Source: Chenggangzhangella methanolivorans
GTDB lineage: Bacteria; Pseudomonadota; Alphaproteobacteria; Rhizobiales; Methylopilaceae
Length of the DNA stretch: 64,000 nucleotides
Assembly: GCF_019797865.1 (NCBI RefSeq)
Contig: NZ_CP081869.1
Coordinates: 1,054,001 to 1,118,000, forward strand
Direction of reading: 5' to 3'
The translations under genes and the position numbers were made by a program. The notes beneath the pieces are model-generated. The model made no database searches. It had not been told where the DNA came from and saw only the letters and a program-made list of their open reading frames with translations. Positions 20,042 to 28,475 of this stretch are shown piece by piece (the stretch's first letter is position 1; the number at the start of each line of letters is the position of its first letter).

Positions 20042-21802
20042 ATGACCTTCCGCGCAACCTTGCTTGCCGCCGCTGGCGCGGCGGCGCTTCTGGCGGGGGC
20101 GGTCTCGCCGTCGCTCGCGGTCACCGACGAAGACATCGCCAACGACGCCAAGACGGTCGACGACGTCGTCTCCTACGGGCTCGGCAACCAGGGCCAGCGC
20201 TACAGCCCGATCAAGACGCTGACCCGCGACAACATCAAGGGCCTCATCCCGGCCTATTCGTTCTCCTTCGGCGGCGAGAAGCAGCGCGGCCAGGAGAGCC
20301 AGCCGCTCGTCAAGGACGGCGTGCTCTACATCACCGGCTCCTACAGCCGCGCCTGGGCGATCAACAGCCGCACCGGCGAGAAGATCTGGGAGTACAACGC
20401 CCGTCTTCCCGAAGGCATCCTGCCCTGCTGCGACGTCGTGAACCGCGGCGGCGCGCTCTACGACAACCTGTTCATCTTCGGCACGCTCGACGCCAAGCTC
20501 GTCGCGCTCGACGCCAAGACCGGCAAGGTGGTGTGGAAGAAGGACGTCGACGACTTCAAGGCCGGCTTCTCCTTCACCTCCGCCCCGATGATCGTGAAGG
20601 GCAAGATCATCACCGGCGTGTCGGGCGGCGAGTTCGGCATCGTGGGCCGCGTCGAGGCGCGCGACGCCAAGACCGGCGAGATCGTCTGGAAGCGGCCGGT
20701 GATCGAAGGCCATGTCGGCGAGCTCAACGGCAAGCCCTCCACCATGACGGGCAAGACGAACGAAAGCTGGCCCGGCGACATGTGGAAATACGGCGGCGGC
20801 GCCACCTGGAACGGCGGCACCTACGACGCCGAGACCAACCTGATCTACTACGGCACCGGCAACCCCGGCCCGTGGAACAGCTGGCTGCGCCCGGGCGACA
20901 ACAAGTGGTCGGCCTCGCGCATCGCGCTCGATCCGGAGACCGGCGAGATCAAGTGGGGCTTCCAGACCACCCCGCATGACGGCTGGGACTATGACGGCGT
21001 GAACGAGTTCGTGTCGTTCGACCTCCAGAAGGGCGGCAAGACCATCAAGGCCGGCGCCACCGCCGACCGCAACGGCTTCTTCTACGTCCTCGACCGCACC
21101 AACGGTAAGTTCATCTCCGCGACCCCGTTCGTCTCGAAGATCAACTGGGCCAAGGAGATCGGACCCGACGGCCGTCCGGTCTACGACGACAACTTCCGTC
21201 CGAAGGACCCCTCGAAGTCCGGCGACGGCAAGAAGGGCGACAGCGTCTTCGCCGTGCCGAGCTTCCTCGGCGGCAAGAACTGGATGCCGATCTCCTACAA
21301 CCCCGACACCAAGCTGTTCTACGTCCCCTCCAATGAGTGGGGCATGGACATCCACAACGAGCCCGTCTCCTACAAGAAGGGCGCGGCCTATCTCGGCGCC
21401 GGCTTCACCATCAAGCCGATCTTCGAGGACCACATCGGCTCGCTCAAGGCGATCGACCCGACCTCGGGCAAGGTCGTGTGGGAGTACAAGAACAAGGCTC
21501 CGCTCTGGGGCGGCGTCCTGAACACCGGCGGCGGCCTCACCTTCACCGGCACGCCCGAGGGCTTCCTCAAGGCCTTCGACGCCAAGACCGGCGAGGAAGT
21601 CTGGAAGTTCCAGGTCGGCACCGGCGTCGTCGCCTCTCCGATCACCTGGGAGCAGGACGGCGAGCAGTGGGTCGGCGTCGCGGCCGGCTGGGGCGGCGCG
21701 GTTCCGCTCTGGGGCGGCGAGGTGGCGAAATCCACCGCCGGCATCAACCAGGGCGGGTCTTTCTGGGCCTTCAAGCTTCCGAAGGAAGTCGCCTCCCGCT
21801 AA
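20042..21802 (+). CDS. exaF: PQQ-dependent alcohol dehydrogenase with lanthanide signature (ExaF/PedH type)
   Basis: 586 residues with a signal peptide ([20 protein letters not shown]) and an eight-bladed W-motif propeller. Active-site residues in precursor numbering: vicinal cysteines C129-C130 in LPCCDVV, metal ligands E197 (SGGEFG) and N274 (TGNPGPWN), catalytic D316 and the extra D318 in GWDYDG. An Asp two residues after the catalytic Asp is the mark of lanthanide-dependent XoxF, ExaF and PedH; calcium enzymes have Ala, Ser or similar there. The N-terminal [19 protein letters not shown] and [12 protein letters not shown] are ethanol-dehydrogenase-like, not XoxF-like, so ethanol and longer alcohols are the likely substrates. 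RBS GGGGAG precedes the ATG. Intact frame. Confidence 0.88.
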   Translation: MTFRATLLAAAGAAALLAGAVSPSLAVTDEDIANDAKTVDDVVSYGLGNQGQRYSPIKTLTRDNIKGLIPAYSFSFGGEKQRGQESQPLVKDGVLYITGSYSRAWAINSRTGEKIWEYNARLPEGILPCCDVVNRGGALYDNLFIFGTLDAKLVALDAKTGKVVWKKDVDDFKAGFSFTSAPMIVKGKIITGVSGGEFGIVGRVEARDAKTGEIVWKRPVIEGHVGELNGKPSTMTGKTNESWPGDMWKYGGGATWNGGTYDAETNLIYYGTGNPGPWNSWLRPGDNKWSASRIALDPETGEIKWGFQTTPHDGWDYDGVNEFVSFDLQKGGKTIKAGATADRNGFFYVLDRTNGKFISATPFVSKINWAKEIGPDGRPVYDDNFRPKDPSKSGDGKKGDSVFAVPSFLGGKNWMPISYNPDTKLFYVPSNEWGMDIHNEPVSYKKGAAYLGAGFTIKPIFEDHIGSLKAIDPTSGKVVWEYKNKAPLWGGVLNTGGGLTFTGTPEGFLKAFDAKTGEEVWKFQVGTGVVASPITWEQDGEQWVGVAAGWGGAVPLWGGEVAKSTAGINQGGSFWAFKLPKEVASR

Positions 21803-21948
21803 GGGAAGAGCGGAAGTCGGACGCGGCCGGCCGGGATCTCCGGTCGGCCGCTCCGTCCCCTCCGGCGCATGCGAGCCCGACAGCGCAAGCGCCGGAGGCC
21901 GGACCTGACCCTCCGGTCAGGGACGCGTTCGTTCGGGGGATATCGGTC

Positions 21949-22614
21949 GTGCATTTCGCCATCATCGACGACCATCCGTTGTTCCGGGAAGCGCTGCTGT
22001 CGACCGTCCATGTGGCGTTTCCGGACGCCCAGGTCGACGAGGCCGACTCGCTGACGAGCGCATGCGACATGCTCGCCCGCTCCGACGCCATCGACCTCAT
22101 CCTGCTCGATCTCTCGATGCAGGGCGTCACCGGCTTCGACGGCCTCATCCAGATCCGCGGCCGCTTTCCGCGCGTGCCGATCCTCGTGGTCTCAGGGCTC
22201 GACGACGCCCAGATCGTCCATGAGGCGATGCGCTGCGGCGCGGCCGGCTTCGTGCCCAAGGCATCCGGAAAGGCGCTTCTCACCGAAGCCATCACCGAGG
22301 TGCTGGGCGGCGGGGTGTTCCTGCCGAAGGAATATCGCCGGACCCAGACCGCCCGGCCCTCGCGCGCCGGCGCCGACATGCTGGATCGGCTGAAGACGCT
22401 GACGCCCGCCCAGATGCGCGTGCTCTCGCTCGTCAAGCGCGGCAAGCTCAACAAGCAGATCGCCTACGAGCTGAACGTCGGCGAATCCACCGTGAAGGCC
22501 CACATCTCCGAGATCATGCGCAAGCTCGGGGTCGCAAGCCGCACCCAAGCCGTGATCGAGACCTCGGCGCTCGACTTCGACGTGATCCTGAGCGGGCCGG
22601 CGAAGGTCGACTGA
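21949..22614 (+). CDS. LuxR/NarL-type response regulator of alcohol oxidation (EraR/PedR-like)
   Basis: 221 residues from GTG 21949. Receiver domain: IIDDHPLFREALL acidic pocket, phosphoacceptor D54 in ILLDLSMQG, then VVSGLDD and VPKASG. The C-terminal helix-turn-helix is LTPAQMRVLSLVKRGKLNKQIAYELNVGESTVKAHISEIMRKL in order, a standard LuxR-type domain. It is 146 bases downstream of the dehydrogenase and faces the kinase gene, with only 10 bases between the two stops. Regulators of this group control PQQ ethanol dehydrogenases in pseudomonads, so it is the prime candidate for binding the two shared upstream boxes. Confidence 0.85.
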   Translation: MHFAIIDDHPLFREALLSTVHVAFPDAQVDEADSLTSACDMLARSDAIDLILLDLSMQGVTGFDGLIQIRGRFPRVPILVVSGLDDAQIVHEAMRCGAAGFVPKASGKALLTEAITEVLGGGVFLPKEYRRTQTARPSRAGADMLDRLKTLTPAQMRVLSLVKRGKLNKQIAYELNVGESTVKAHISEIMRKLGVASRTQAVIETSALDFDVILSGPAKVD

Positions 22615-22624
22615 GCGTCCCGCC

Positions 22625-23998
22625 TTACTCCCCTCGCCGCACCGACGGCGCGAGGTGGGACATCAGCGCGCGCACGTAAGCCGGCTTGATCGGCTTGTGG
22701 ATCAGTTCGCAGCCGGCCGCGCGCACTTCCGCTGCGACCTCGGCCGAATGGTCGGCGGTCGTCACGATCGCGGGCGTGTCGGCGCCGTAGGTCGCGCGCA
22801 GCCAGGCCGCGACCTCGAGGCCATAGACGCCGCCGTCGAGGTGGTAGTCGATGAGCGCGATGTGCGGCGGCTCGGACTGTCCGGCGAGCGCCTGCTTCAG
22901 CTCCTCCAGCCCGTGGGCGGAGACGACGGTCGCCTCCCAGGAGACCAGCAGCCGCACGAGCGCCTCGCGCGCGCCGACGTCGTTCTCGACCACGACGATG
23001 CGCGAGCCCGAGAGCGTGGTCGAGACCGGCGGCATGAAGGCGCCGGTCTCGTTGCGCTCGCGCACCTCCCCTTGCGCCAGCGCGAGGCGCAGGCGAAAGC
23101 GCGAGCCGCGCCCGACCTTCGACGAGACCTTGAGGCTGTGGCCGAGCGCGAGCGTCATGCGGCGCACGATCGAGAGCCCAAGCCCGAGTCCGATCTCGGC
23201 GTCGCCGCTCGCGCCCTCACCGCGATAAAACTCCTCGAAGATGCGCGCGCGGTCGGCCGGCGTGATGCCGGGGCCGGTGTCCACCACGTCGATGAGGCAG
23301 GAGCCGCCGCGCGAGCGCGCCCGCACGAGCACGCCGCCGCGCCGCGCATAGCGCACCGCGTTCGAGACGAGGTTCTGCAGGATGCGCTTCAGCAGCACAG
23401 GGTCGCTTTCGACCGCGAGCTGGCCGGTCTTGACCACGAAGCGCAGGCCCTTGCGGCTCGCGACCGGCTCGAAGGTCGCCACCACGTCCTCCAGCACGTC
23501 GTTGAGCGAGATCGAGCGCACGTTCGGGCGCACGACCCCGGCGTCGAGCTTGGAGATGTCGATGAGGGCCTTGATCAGGTCCTCGATGGTCTTGAGGCCG
23601 CGCTCCACCTGGCCTGCGATCGCGAGCGCCTCGACGCCGAGCGGCATGTCGGCGAGCGTCGAGATCGAGAGCCGCGCGGCGTTCAGCGGCTGCAGCAGGT
23701 CGTGGCTCGCGGCCGCGAGAAAGCGCGTCTTCGAGCGGTTGGCGAACTCCGCCTCTTCCTTGGCCTCGACCAGCGCCCGGTTGGAGCGCTCGAGGCTAAG
23801 CATCAGGTTGGTGAGCTCCTCGGTGCGGTCGCGCACCCGCGTGTCGAGCGTGATCGCGGTCTGGAACAGCGAATAGGCCGAGCCCTGGCGGTCGGTCGAG
23901 CGCTCGACATGGTCCATGAGCGCGGCGTTCATGCGCTCGAGCTTGGCGATGCGCCGCTTCAGCTCCGCCGTGTCGTCAGGGATTTCGGCAAGGCTCAT
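22625..23998 (-). CDS. Hybrid histidine kinase of the NahK/ErcS' type
   Basis: 457 residues from ATG 23998. An N-terminal coiled coil (residues 10-90) replaces the PAS domains of larger homologues. The dimerisation domain carries H99 in ASHDLLQPLNAARL, the sequence typical of this kinase group. ATPase boxes are NLVSNAVRYARRGG (N), DTGPGI (G1) and GLGLGLSIV (G2). A C-terminal receiver has ENDVGA and a DYHLDGG phosphoacceptor. No membrane segment is present, so it is cytosolic and depends on another protein for its signal. The FIST gene 16 bases upstream is the obvious partner. It is convergent with the LuxR-type regulator. Confidence 0.85.
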   Translation of the reverse strand: MSLAEIPDDTAELKRRIAKLERMNAALMDHVERSTDRQGSAYSLFQTAITLDTRVRDRTEELTNLMLSLERSNRALVEAKEEAEFANRSKTRFLAAASHDLLQPLNAARLSISTLADMPLGVEALAIAGQVERGLKTIEDLIKALIDISKLDAGVVRPNVRSISLNDVLEDVVATFEPVASRKGLRFVVKTGQLAVESDPVLLKRILQNLVSNAVRYARRGGVLVRARSRGGSCLIDVVDTGPGITPADRARIFEEFYRGEGASGDAEIGLGLGLSIVRRMTLALGHSLKVSSKVGRGSRFRLRLALAQGEVRERNETGAFMPPVSTTLSGSRIVVVENDVGAREALVRLLVSWEATVVSAHGLEELKQALAGQSEPPHIALIDYHLDGGVYGLEVAAWLRATYGADTPAIVTTADHSAEVAAEVRAAGCELIHKPIKPAYVRALMSHLAPSVRRGE

Positions 23999-24014
23999 TG
24001 GACGTCCGCGAGGC

Positions 24015-25184
24015 TCAGGCCGCCCCAGCATAGCCGATCGCGACGCCCGTAAAAGTCTGGTTCAGGTGCATCGAGCGGTACTGCTCGCCATAGGTCTCGA
24101 AGCCGACGACGTTGTACTGGCGGTAGAGATCCGAGATCGGCCGCCGCTTCTGGCGGATCTCGGCGTCGAGGCGTCGGAGCACGCAGTCGAAGCCGATCAC
24201 GAGGTCGACGCCGCCGAGCCGCGCCTCGAGGCGTTCGAGTTCGGCCCGCGTCACCTCGACGACGTCGAGCGGGCGCGCGAGCGTCAGCACCAGCCCACGG
24301 TCGATCGCGCAGAAGAAGGAGAGCGAACCGTCCGGATTGAGCCGGCGGATCGAGCGGCAGAAATACTCGCCGCCGACCCGCACCACGAGCGGATGCGAGG
24401 CGAAGCTCATCGGCGACAGGTTCTCGGGGTCGAGCCCCACCGCCATGGCGTATTCGGTCGCGGCGGGCTCGGCGTTGAGCTCCCGCACCGTGCGCGCGCC
24501 GTCGTCGGAGGCCGTCACCACGAACTTGACGTCTGTCGGCTCGAAATTGTCGGTCTTGAAGATCTCGACCGGGTAGTCGGTCTCCACGATCATCAGGATC
24601 GCGGCGGTGAGCTTCACCTCGCCGTCATGGATCAAGGCGGTCCGCCGGAACGCGAGGTCGTCGCCGGCCGAGCCGCCGACGAGCGGAATGCCGTCGAGCG
24701 CCTGGTCGATCACCGAGACGACCCGCTCCTCGGCGTTGGCGAGGCCGTCGATGAGCGAGAGCGCGAAGCGGCTCGCCCCGGCCTTGGCGTCGGGCGCGGC
24801 GTCGAGCCGGCGGCGCAGCGACCGCACGATGTCGGCGGTGCGCTCGACGTCGAGTTCGTCGACGTTGGGGAGCGAGGCCGACACGATCCGGAAACCCGAC
24901 TTCGGGAACGCCACCGCCACGACGCCGCGGTCGAGATTGCCCGCGGGGCTGAGCTCTCCCGCGCTCGAACAGGCGGCGATCGGCGTGCCGGCGAAGCGTC
25001 GGGAGAACGCGACGTTGATCTCGTCCGCGGCGTAGGCTGACGAGAAGAACACGAGAAGCTGGCCGACAGGCTCGCCAGACAGCGCTGCGGCGACGGACGC
25101 GACGGCGCCTTCCGCCGTGGCCGCGCCGTCGACCCACGCGGTCTTGATGCCGCAGCGGTGGCTGACGGCGCGCGCCTCTGTCAA
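24015..25184 (-). CDS. FIST-domain sensor protein (NosP-like)
   Basis: 389 residues with FIST_N and FIST_C domains: LLVFFSSAYAADEIN, ACSSAGELSP, IPLVGGSAGDDLAF and, near the C-terminus, RQYNVVGFETYGEQY and NQTFTGVAIG. I chose the TTG at 25184 because GGGAGG lies just upstream at good spacing and gives MTEARAVSHRCG; a distant ATG at 25286 would add 34 poorly conserved residues. FIST proteins bind small ligands, and NosP of Pseudomonas is a haem nitric-oxide sensor that controls NahK. The FIST-kinase gene pair here matches that layout. Whether this copy binds haem cannot be seen in the sequence. Confidence 0.82.
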   Translation of the reverse strand: MTEARAVSHRCGIKTAWVDGAATAEGAVASVAAALSGEPVGQLLVFFSSAYAADEINVAFSRRFAGTPIAACSSAGELSPAGNLDRGVVAVAFPKSGFRIVSASLPNVDELDVERTADIVRSLRRRLDAAPDAKAGASRFALSLIDGLANAEERVVSVIDQALDGIPLVGGSAGDDLAFRRTALIHDGEVKLTAAILMIVETDYPVEIFKTDNFEPTDVKFVVTASDDGARTVRELNAEPAATEYAMAVGLDPENLSPMSFASHPLVVRVGGEYFCRSIRRLNPDGSLSFFCAIDRGLVLTLARPLDVVEVTRAELERLEARLGGVDLVIGFDCVLRRLDAEIRQKRRPISDLYRQYNVVGFETYGEQYRSMHLNQTFTGVAIGYAGAA

Positions 25185-25323
25185 ATCCGAAGTCCTCCCG
25201 TGGGACGTCGGGGCTCTTTTTCGGCCCTCTTTAGAAAGACCGTAGACCGCTGGCGGCGCCGGCTGCAAGGGACCGGCCGTGCGCACTTAGGTTGAGCTTG
25301 AACGGCTCCGCGGCCGCGCGGCC

Positions 25324-26094
25324 TCAGTCGGCCGCCACCAGCGCGAGCGCGGAGAGGAAGCCCGCGAGATCGTCGGTCATGTGGTCGACATGCGGGCCGC
25401 CATGGGCGTCCGTGGCGGAGGTCAGGCGCTCCAGGCCCTCGGGCTCGCCGTCGCGCGGCGTCACCAGCACGGTGCGCATGCCGAGGCGATGGGGAACCAC
25501 AAGGTTCTTCGACAGATCCTCGAACATCGCGGCCTTGGAGGGCTCGATGCCGTGGAGCTTCAGGAAGGCGTCATAGGCGGCCGCGTCGGGCTTGGGCACG
25601 AAGCTCGCGGCCGCGATGTCGAAGATGTCCTCGAACAGCTCGGAGATCCCGAGCCTTGCGATGACGCTTTCGGCGTGGCGGCGCGAGCCGTTGGTCAGCA
25701 CGAAACGCCGCCCCGGCAGCCGCGCGATGGCGGCCGCGAGGTCGGGCGCGGGCGCCAGCACCGCATGGTCGATGTCGTGGACGAAAGCGAGGAAGTGGTG
25801 CGGGTCGAGCCCGTCCTCGCTCATCATGCCGGCGAGCGTCGTGCCGTGGCGGCGGTAGTAGTATTTCTGGAGCGCGCGCGCCGAGAGCCCGTCGAGCCCG
25901 GAGCGCTGCATCACATAGGCCGTGATCTTGGCGTCGATCTGGTCGAACAGCCGGCTCGAGGCGGGGTAGAGCGTGTTGTCGAGGTCGAACACCCAGGTGT
26001 CGACGTGATCGAAGCCCTTGGCCTCGGCCTCCTGCACATGCTCGCGCAACGTCGTGGCGCCGGTGAAGGAGTTGGAGGCGGGAGGTTTGTTCAT
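25324..26094 (-). CDS. HAD-family pyrimidine 5'-nucleotidase
   Basis: 256 residues. HAD motif I is VFDLDNTLYP with both catalytic Asp residues; motif II is VLTNGS; motif III/IV are FVPKPDAAAY and AAMFEDLSKN. This is the SDT1/pyrimidine 5'-nucleotidase type, which removes phosphate from UMP/CMP-like nucleotides in the cytosol; related members act on other small phosphates. Start ATG 26094 has GGAGG-like sequence upstream. It stands alone between the sensor gene and a small membrane protein gene. Confidence 0.85.
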   Translation of the reverse strand: MNKPPASNSFTGATTLREHVQEAEAKGFDHVDTWVFDLDNTLYPASSRLFDQIDAKITAYVMQRSGLDGLSARALQKYYYRRHGTTLAGMMSEDGLDPHHFLAFVHDIDHAVLAPAPDLAAAIARLPGRRFVLTNGSRRHAESVIARLGISELFEDIFDIAAASFVPKPDAAAYDAFLKLHGIEPSKAAMFEDLSKNLVVPHRLGMRTVLVTPRDGEPEGLERLTSATDAHGGPHVDHMTDDLAGFLSALALVAAD

Positions 26095-26212
26095 CGAAGA
26101 CCGTTCAGCCCGCGCGACGGGACGTCGCGACATCCGGATGATCGCCCGGACATGGTGAACGAGCCGTTGTCGCCGCGAGCCGCGGCTTTTCCAAGGCGGG
26201 GCGGCCGCGCCG

Positions 26213-26542
26213 TCAGGGCGTCGCCGCCTGGTCAAGAGCCGCGGCCCCGCGCGACAGTCCGTAGGTGACGGGCGACGGCGCGCCCGTCATGACGAGGCAG
26301 ACGAGCGTCAGCGCCATCCAGAGGCCCGCCGCGATGCGCGGGCCCTGCTGGAAATAGACCACCGCGACGAGGAGATGGATCACGACCAGCATCTCCTGCG
26401 GCGCGCTCGACCACACGGTCGGCAGCAGGAAGAACACGAGCCCGATGACCGCCATGGCGGCCGCGAATTCGGCAAGGCCGCGCCGCGCGACGGCCAGCTT
26501 GGCGTTCTTGGGTTCGGGCCGCTTGAACTGAACGACGTTCAT
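26213..26542 (-). CDS. Small membrane protein, unknown
   Basis: 109 residues. A basic cytoplasmic N-terminus (QFKRPEPKNAKLAVARR) is followed by three hydrophobic segments (FAAAMAVIGLVFFLLPTVW, MLVVIHLLVAVVYF, AAGLWMALTLVCLVMTG). I do not recognise a family. Codon use matches the neighbours, and the start at 26542 fits the hydrophobic profile. Confidence 0.6.
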   Translation of the reverse strand: MNVVQFKRPEPKNAKLAVARRGLAEFAAAMAVIGLVFFLLPTVWSSAPQEMLVVIHLLVAVVYFQQGPRIAAGLWMALTLVCLVMTGAPSPVTYGLSRGAAALDQAATP

Positions 26543-26619
26543 GCCGGCACTCTAGCCGAGATCAGGGCTTCAGGCGAAGCGACGCTTGGCCGCGAAGGCG
26601 CGCCCGCCGAAGCCGCCGC

Positions 26620-27306
26620 TCAGCGCGCTTCCTGGACGAAGTTCAGCGTCTCGACGCGCTCTGTGCGCTTGCCGCTGTCCACCAGTTCAAACAGCGCGCT
26701 CTGCCGCTCGCAGGGCGACGACTGCGCGACGCAGTAGCCGAGCGAGCCTTCCACCTGATAGGCGCCCGGGCCGTCGAGATAGAACTCGTACTTGCCCTGC
26801 TCGTCGGGCTTGACCTGCTGCACCGCGGAGACGACGCCGGCTTCGCGCATCGCGAGCGTGACGGTCGCCCCGCCCCGGCGCGCCTTCGAGACCTTGCCGC
26901 GGATCACGAGGCTGTCGGTCCCGCCGGAGCGCGCCCCGACCCAGGTCCCCGAAACGCCGTTCGTGTCCTCCCAGAGGCCCTCGATGATCTTCCGGCCCTT
27001 GCGATCGACCTTGCCGGTGAGGGCCACCGTGTATTTCACCTCGTTGTAGGGCCAGGCCATCGTGACCTTGCGGCCCTTCAGGACGCCGTCGAGTCCCCAG
27101 CTGTAGAGGCCGTAATCGCCGAAGCCGGTCAGCTTTCCGTCGACCTGCTGCGTGATGGAGAACCGCTGGCTGAGGCGGTTGATCGTCCCGATCCAGGAGC
27201 CGCGCATGTCGATCTGCGGCTTGGCCGGGGCTTCGCTTTCTTCGGCGAGCGCGCTCCCCGCGCCTGCCAGAGCCGCGACGCAGAGCAAAAACGCCAGCAA
27301 TTTCAT
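26620..27306 (-). CDS. Secreted protein of unknown function
   Basis: 228 residues with a clear signal peptide (MKLLAFLLCVAALAGAGSALA, cut before EESEAP). The mature part is rich in beta-strand-like segments (GSWIGTINRLSQRFSITQQ, FGDYGLYSWGLDGVLKG) and has one Cys pair in GYCVAQSSPCERQ. It is probably periplasmic. The strand pattern suggests a small barrel or lipocalin-like fold, but I do not recognise the family. Start ATG 27306 has AGGA upstream in GTCCGGGAGGACGC. Confidence 0.65.
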   Translation of the reverse strand: MKLLAFLLCVAALAGAGSALAEESEAPAKPQIDMRGSWIGTINRLSQRFSITQQVDGKLTGFGDYGLYSWGLDGVLKGRKVTMAWPYNEVKYTVALTGKVDRKGRKIIEGLWEDTNGVSGTWVGARSGGTDSLVIRGKVSKARRGGATVTLAMREAGVVSAVQQVKPDEQGKYEFYLDGPGAYQVEGSLGYCVAQSSPCERQSALFELVDSGKRTERVETLNFVQEAR

Positions 27307-27491
27307 AGCGTCCTCCCGGACGATGGTTGACCGGAAGGTCAAGTCTCGCCGAGAACTTCGAAACGCTCAAGAGCCTCATGTAAAGTTGAGGAGATCGACT
27401 TGAGGAAAGGGCGCGAATATTTATCGTCGATTGATGAGTTTTGCCGGCGACGGCCCGATGTCGGCCGCCGCCGGCGGATCGTCCGCGCCCG

Positions 27492-28384
27492 TCAGCGGGT
27501 GATGAGCGTGCCCGCGCCGCCTTCGGTGAGCAGCTCGATCAGAACCGCGTGGGGCGTCTTGCCGTCGAGGATCACGACGCCCTCGACGCCGCGCTCGACC
27601 GCGTAGATGCAGGTCTCGACCTTCGGGATCATGCCCGCCGTGATGGTGCCGTCGGCGATGAGGCGGCGCGCCTCCTCGATCGAGAGCTGGTCGATGAGGT
27701 TCTTGTTCTTGTCGAGCACGCCCGGAACGTCGGTGAGCAGCAGCAGGCGCTTCGCCCCGACCGCGCCGGCGATCGCGCCCGCGAAGGTGTCGGCGTTGAC
27801 GTTGTAGGTGGTGGCCCCGTCCGAGCCGGACGCGACCGGCGCCACGACCGGGATCTGGTCGGAGGCGATCACCCAGTCGAGCACCGTGCGGTCGACCTTG
27901 TCGGATCTCCGACGAAGCCGAGGTCGACGATCTCCTCGACATTGGTGTCGGGGTTGATCATCGAGCGGGTGACCTTGCGGGCCGTCACCATGCCGCCGTC
28001 CTTGCCCGAGAGGCCGATGGCGCGGCCGCCCTCGGCGTTGATCGACGCCACGATGTTCTTGTTGATCGAACCGGCGAGGATCATCTCGACGACCTCGACG
28101 GTCGCCTGGTCGGTGACGCGCAGCCCCGCCTTGAACTCGGACTTGATGCCGAGCCGGTCGAGCATCTTGCCGATCTGCGGGCCGCCGCCGTGGACCACTA
28201 CGGGGTTGATGCCGACCTCCTTGAGGATCGCGACGTCCTGCGCGAACCAGCGCGCCGCGTCCGCGTCGCCCATGGCGTGGCCGCCATATTTCACCACGAT
28301 CGTGGCGTCGTCGTAGCGCTGCATGTAGGGCAGCGCCTCGACGAGGATGCGGGCGGTGTCGTGCGGATTGGGAGCGGCGGTCAT
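27492..28384 (-). CDS. argB: Acetylglutamate kinase (one frameshift)
   Basis: About 297 residues. N-terminal KYGGHAMGD and VVHGGGPQI are the nucleotide and substrate loops of the amino-acid kinase fold; [31 protein letters not shown] and [12 protein letters not shown] complete the family pattern. It phosphorylates N-acetylglutamate in arginine synthesis. A single missing base near 27900 splits GFVGDP from [10 protein letters not shown]. As argB is needed for arginine prototrophy, this break is good evidence that many frameshifts in the window are sequence errors. Confidence 0.92.
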
Positions 28385-28475
28385 CGGCCTCGCGTCTTTC
28401 GGCGTGGAAAGCGGTTGGCCGGCGGTTCTAGACGGTCATTCGCGACGGCTCAATGACGTCGCGCAAGAAGCCTCT

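Noticed and set aside
20042..21802. XoxF methanol dehydrogenase
   Set aside because: The lanthanide Asp is present, but the N-terminal third and insert pattern are those of ethanol-type ExaF/PedH enzymes, and the accompanying cytochrome is PedF-like, not XoxG-like.
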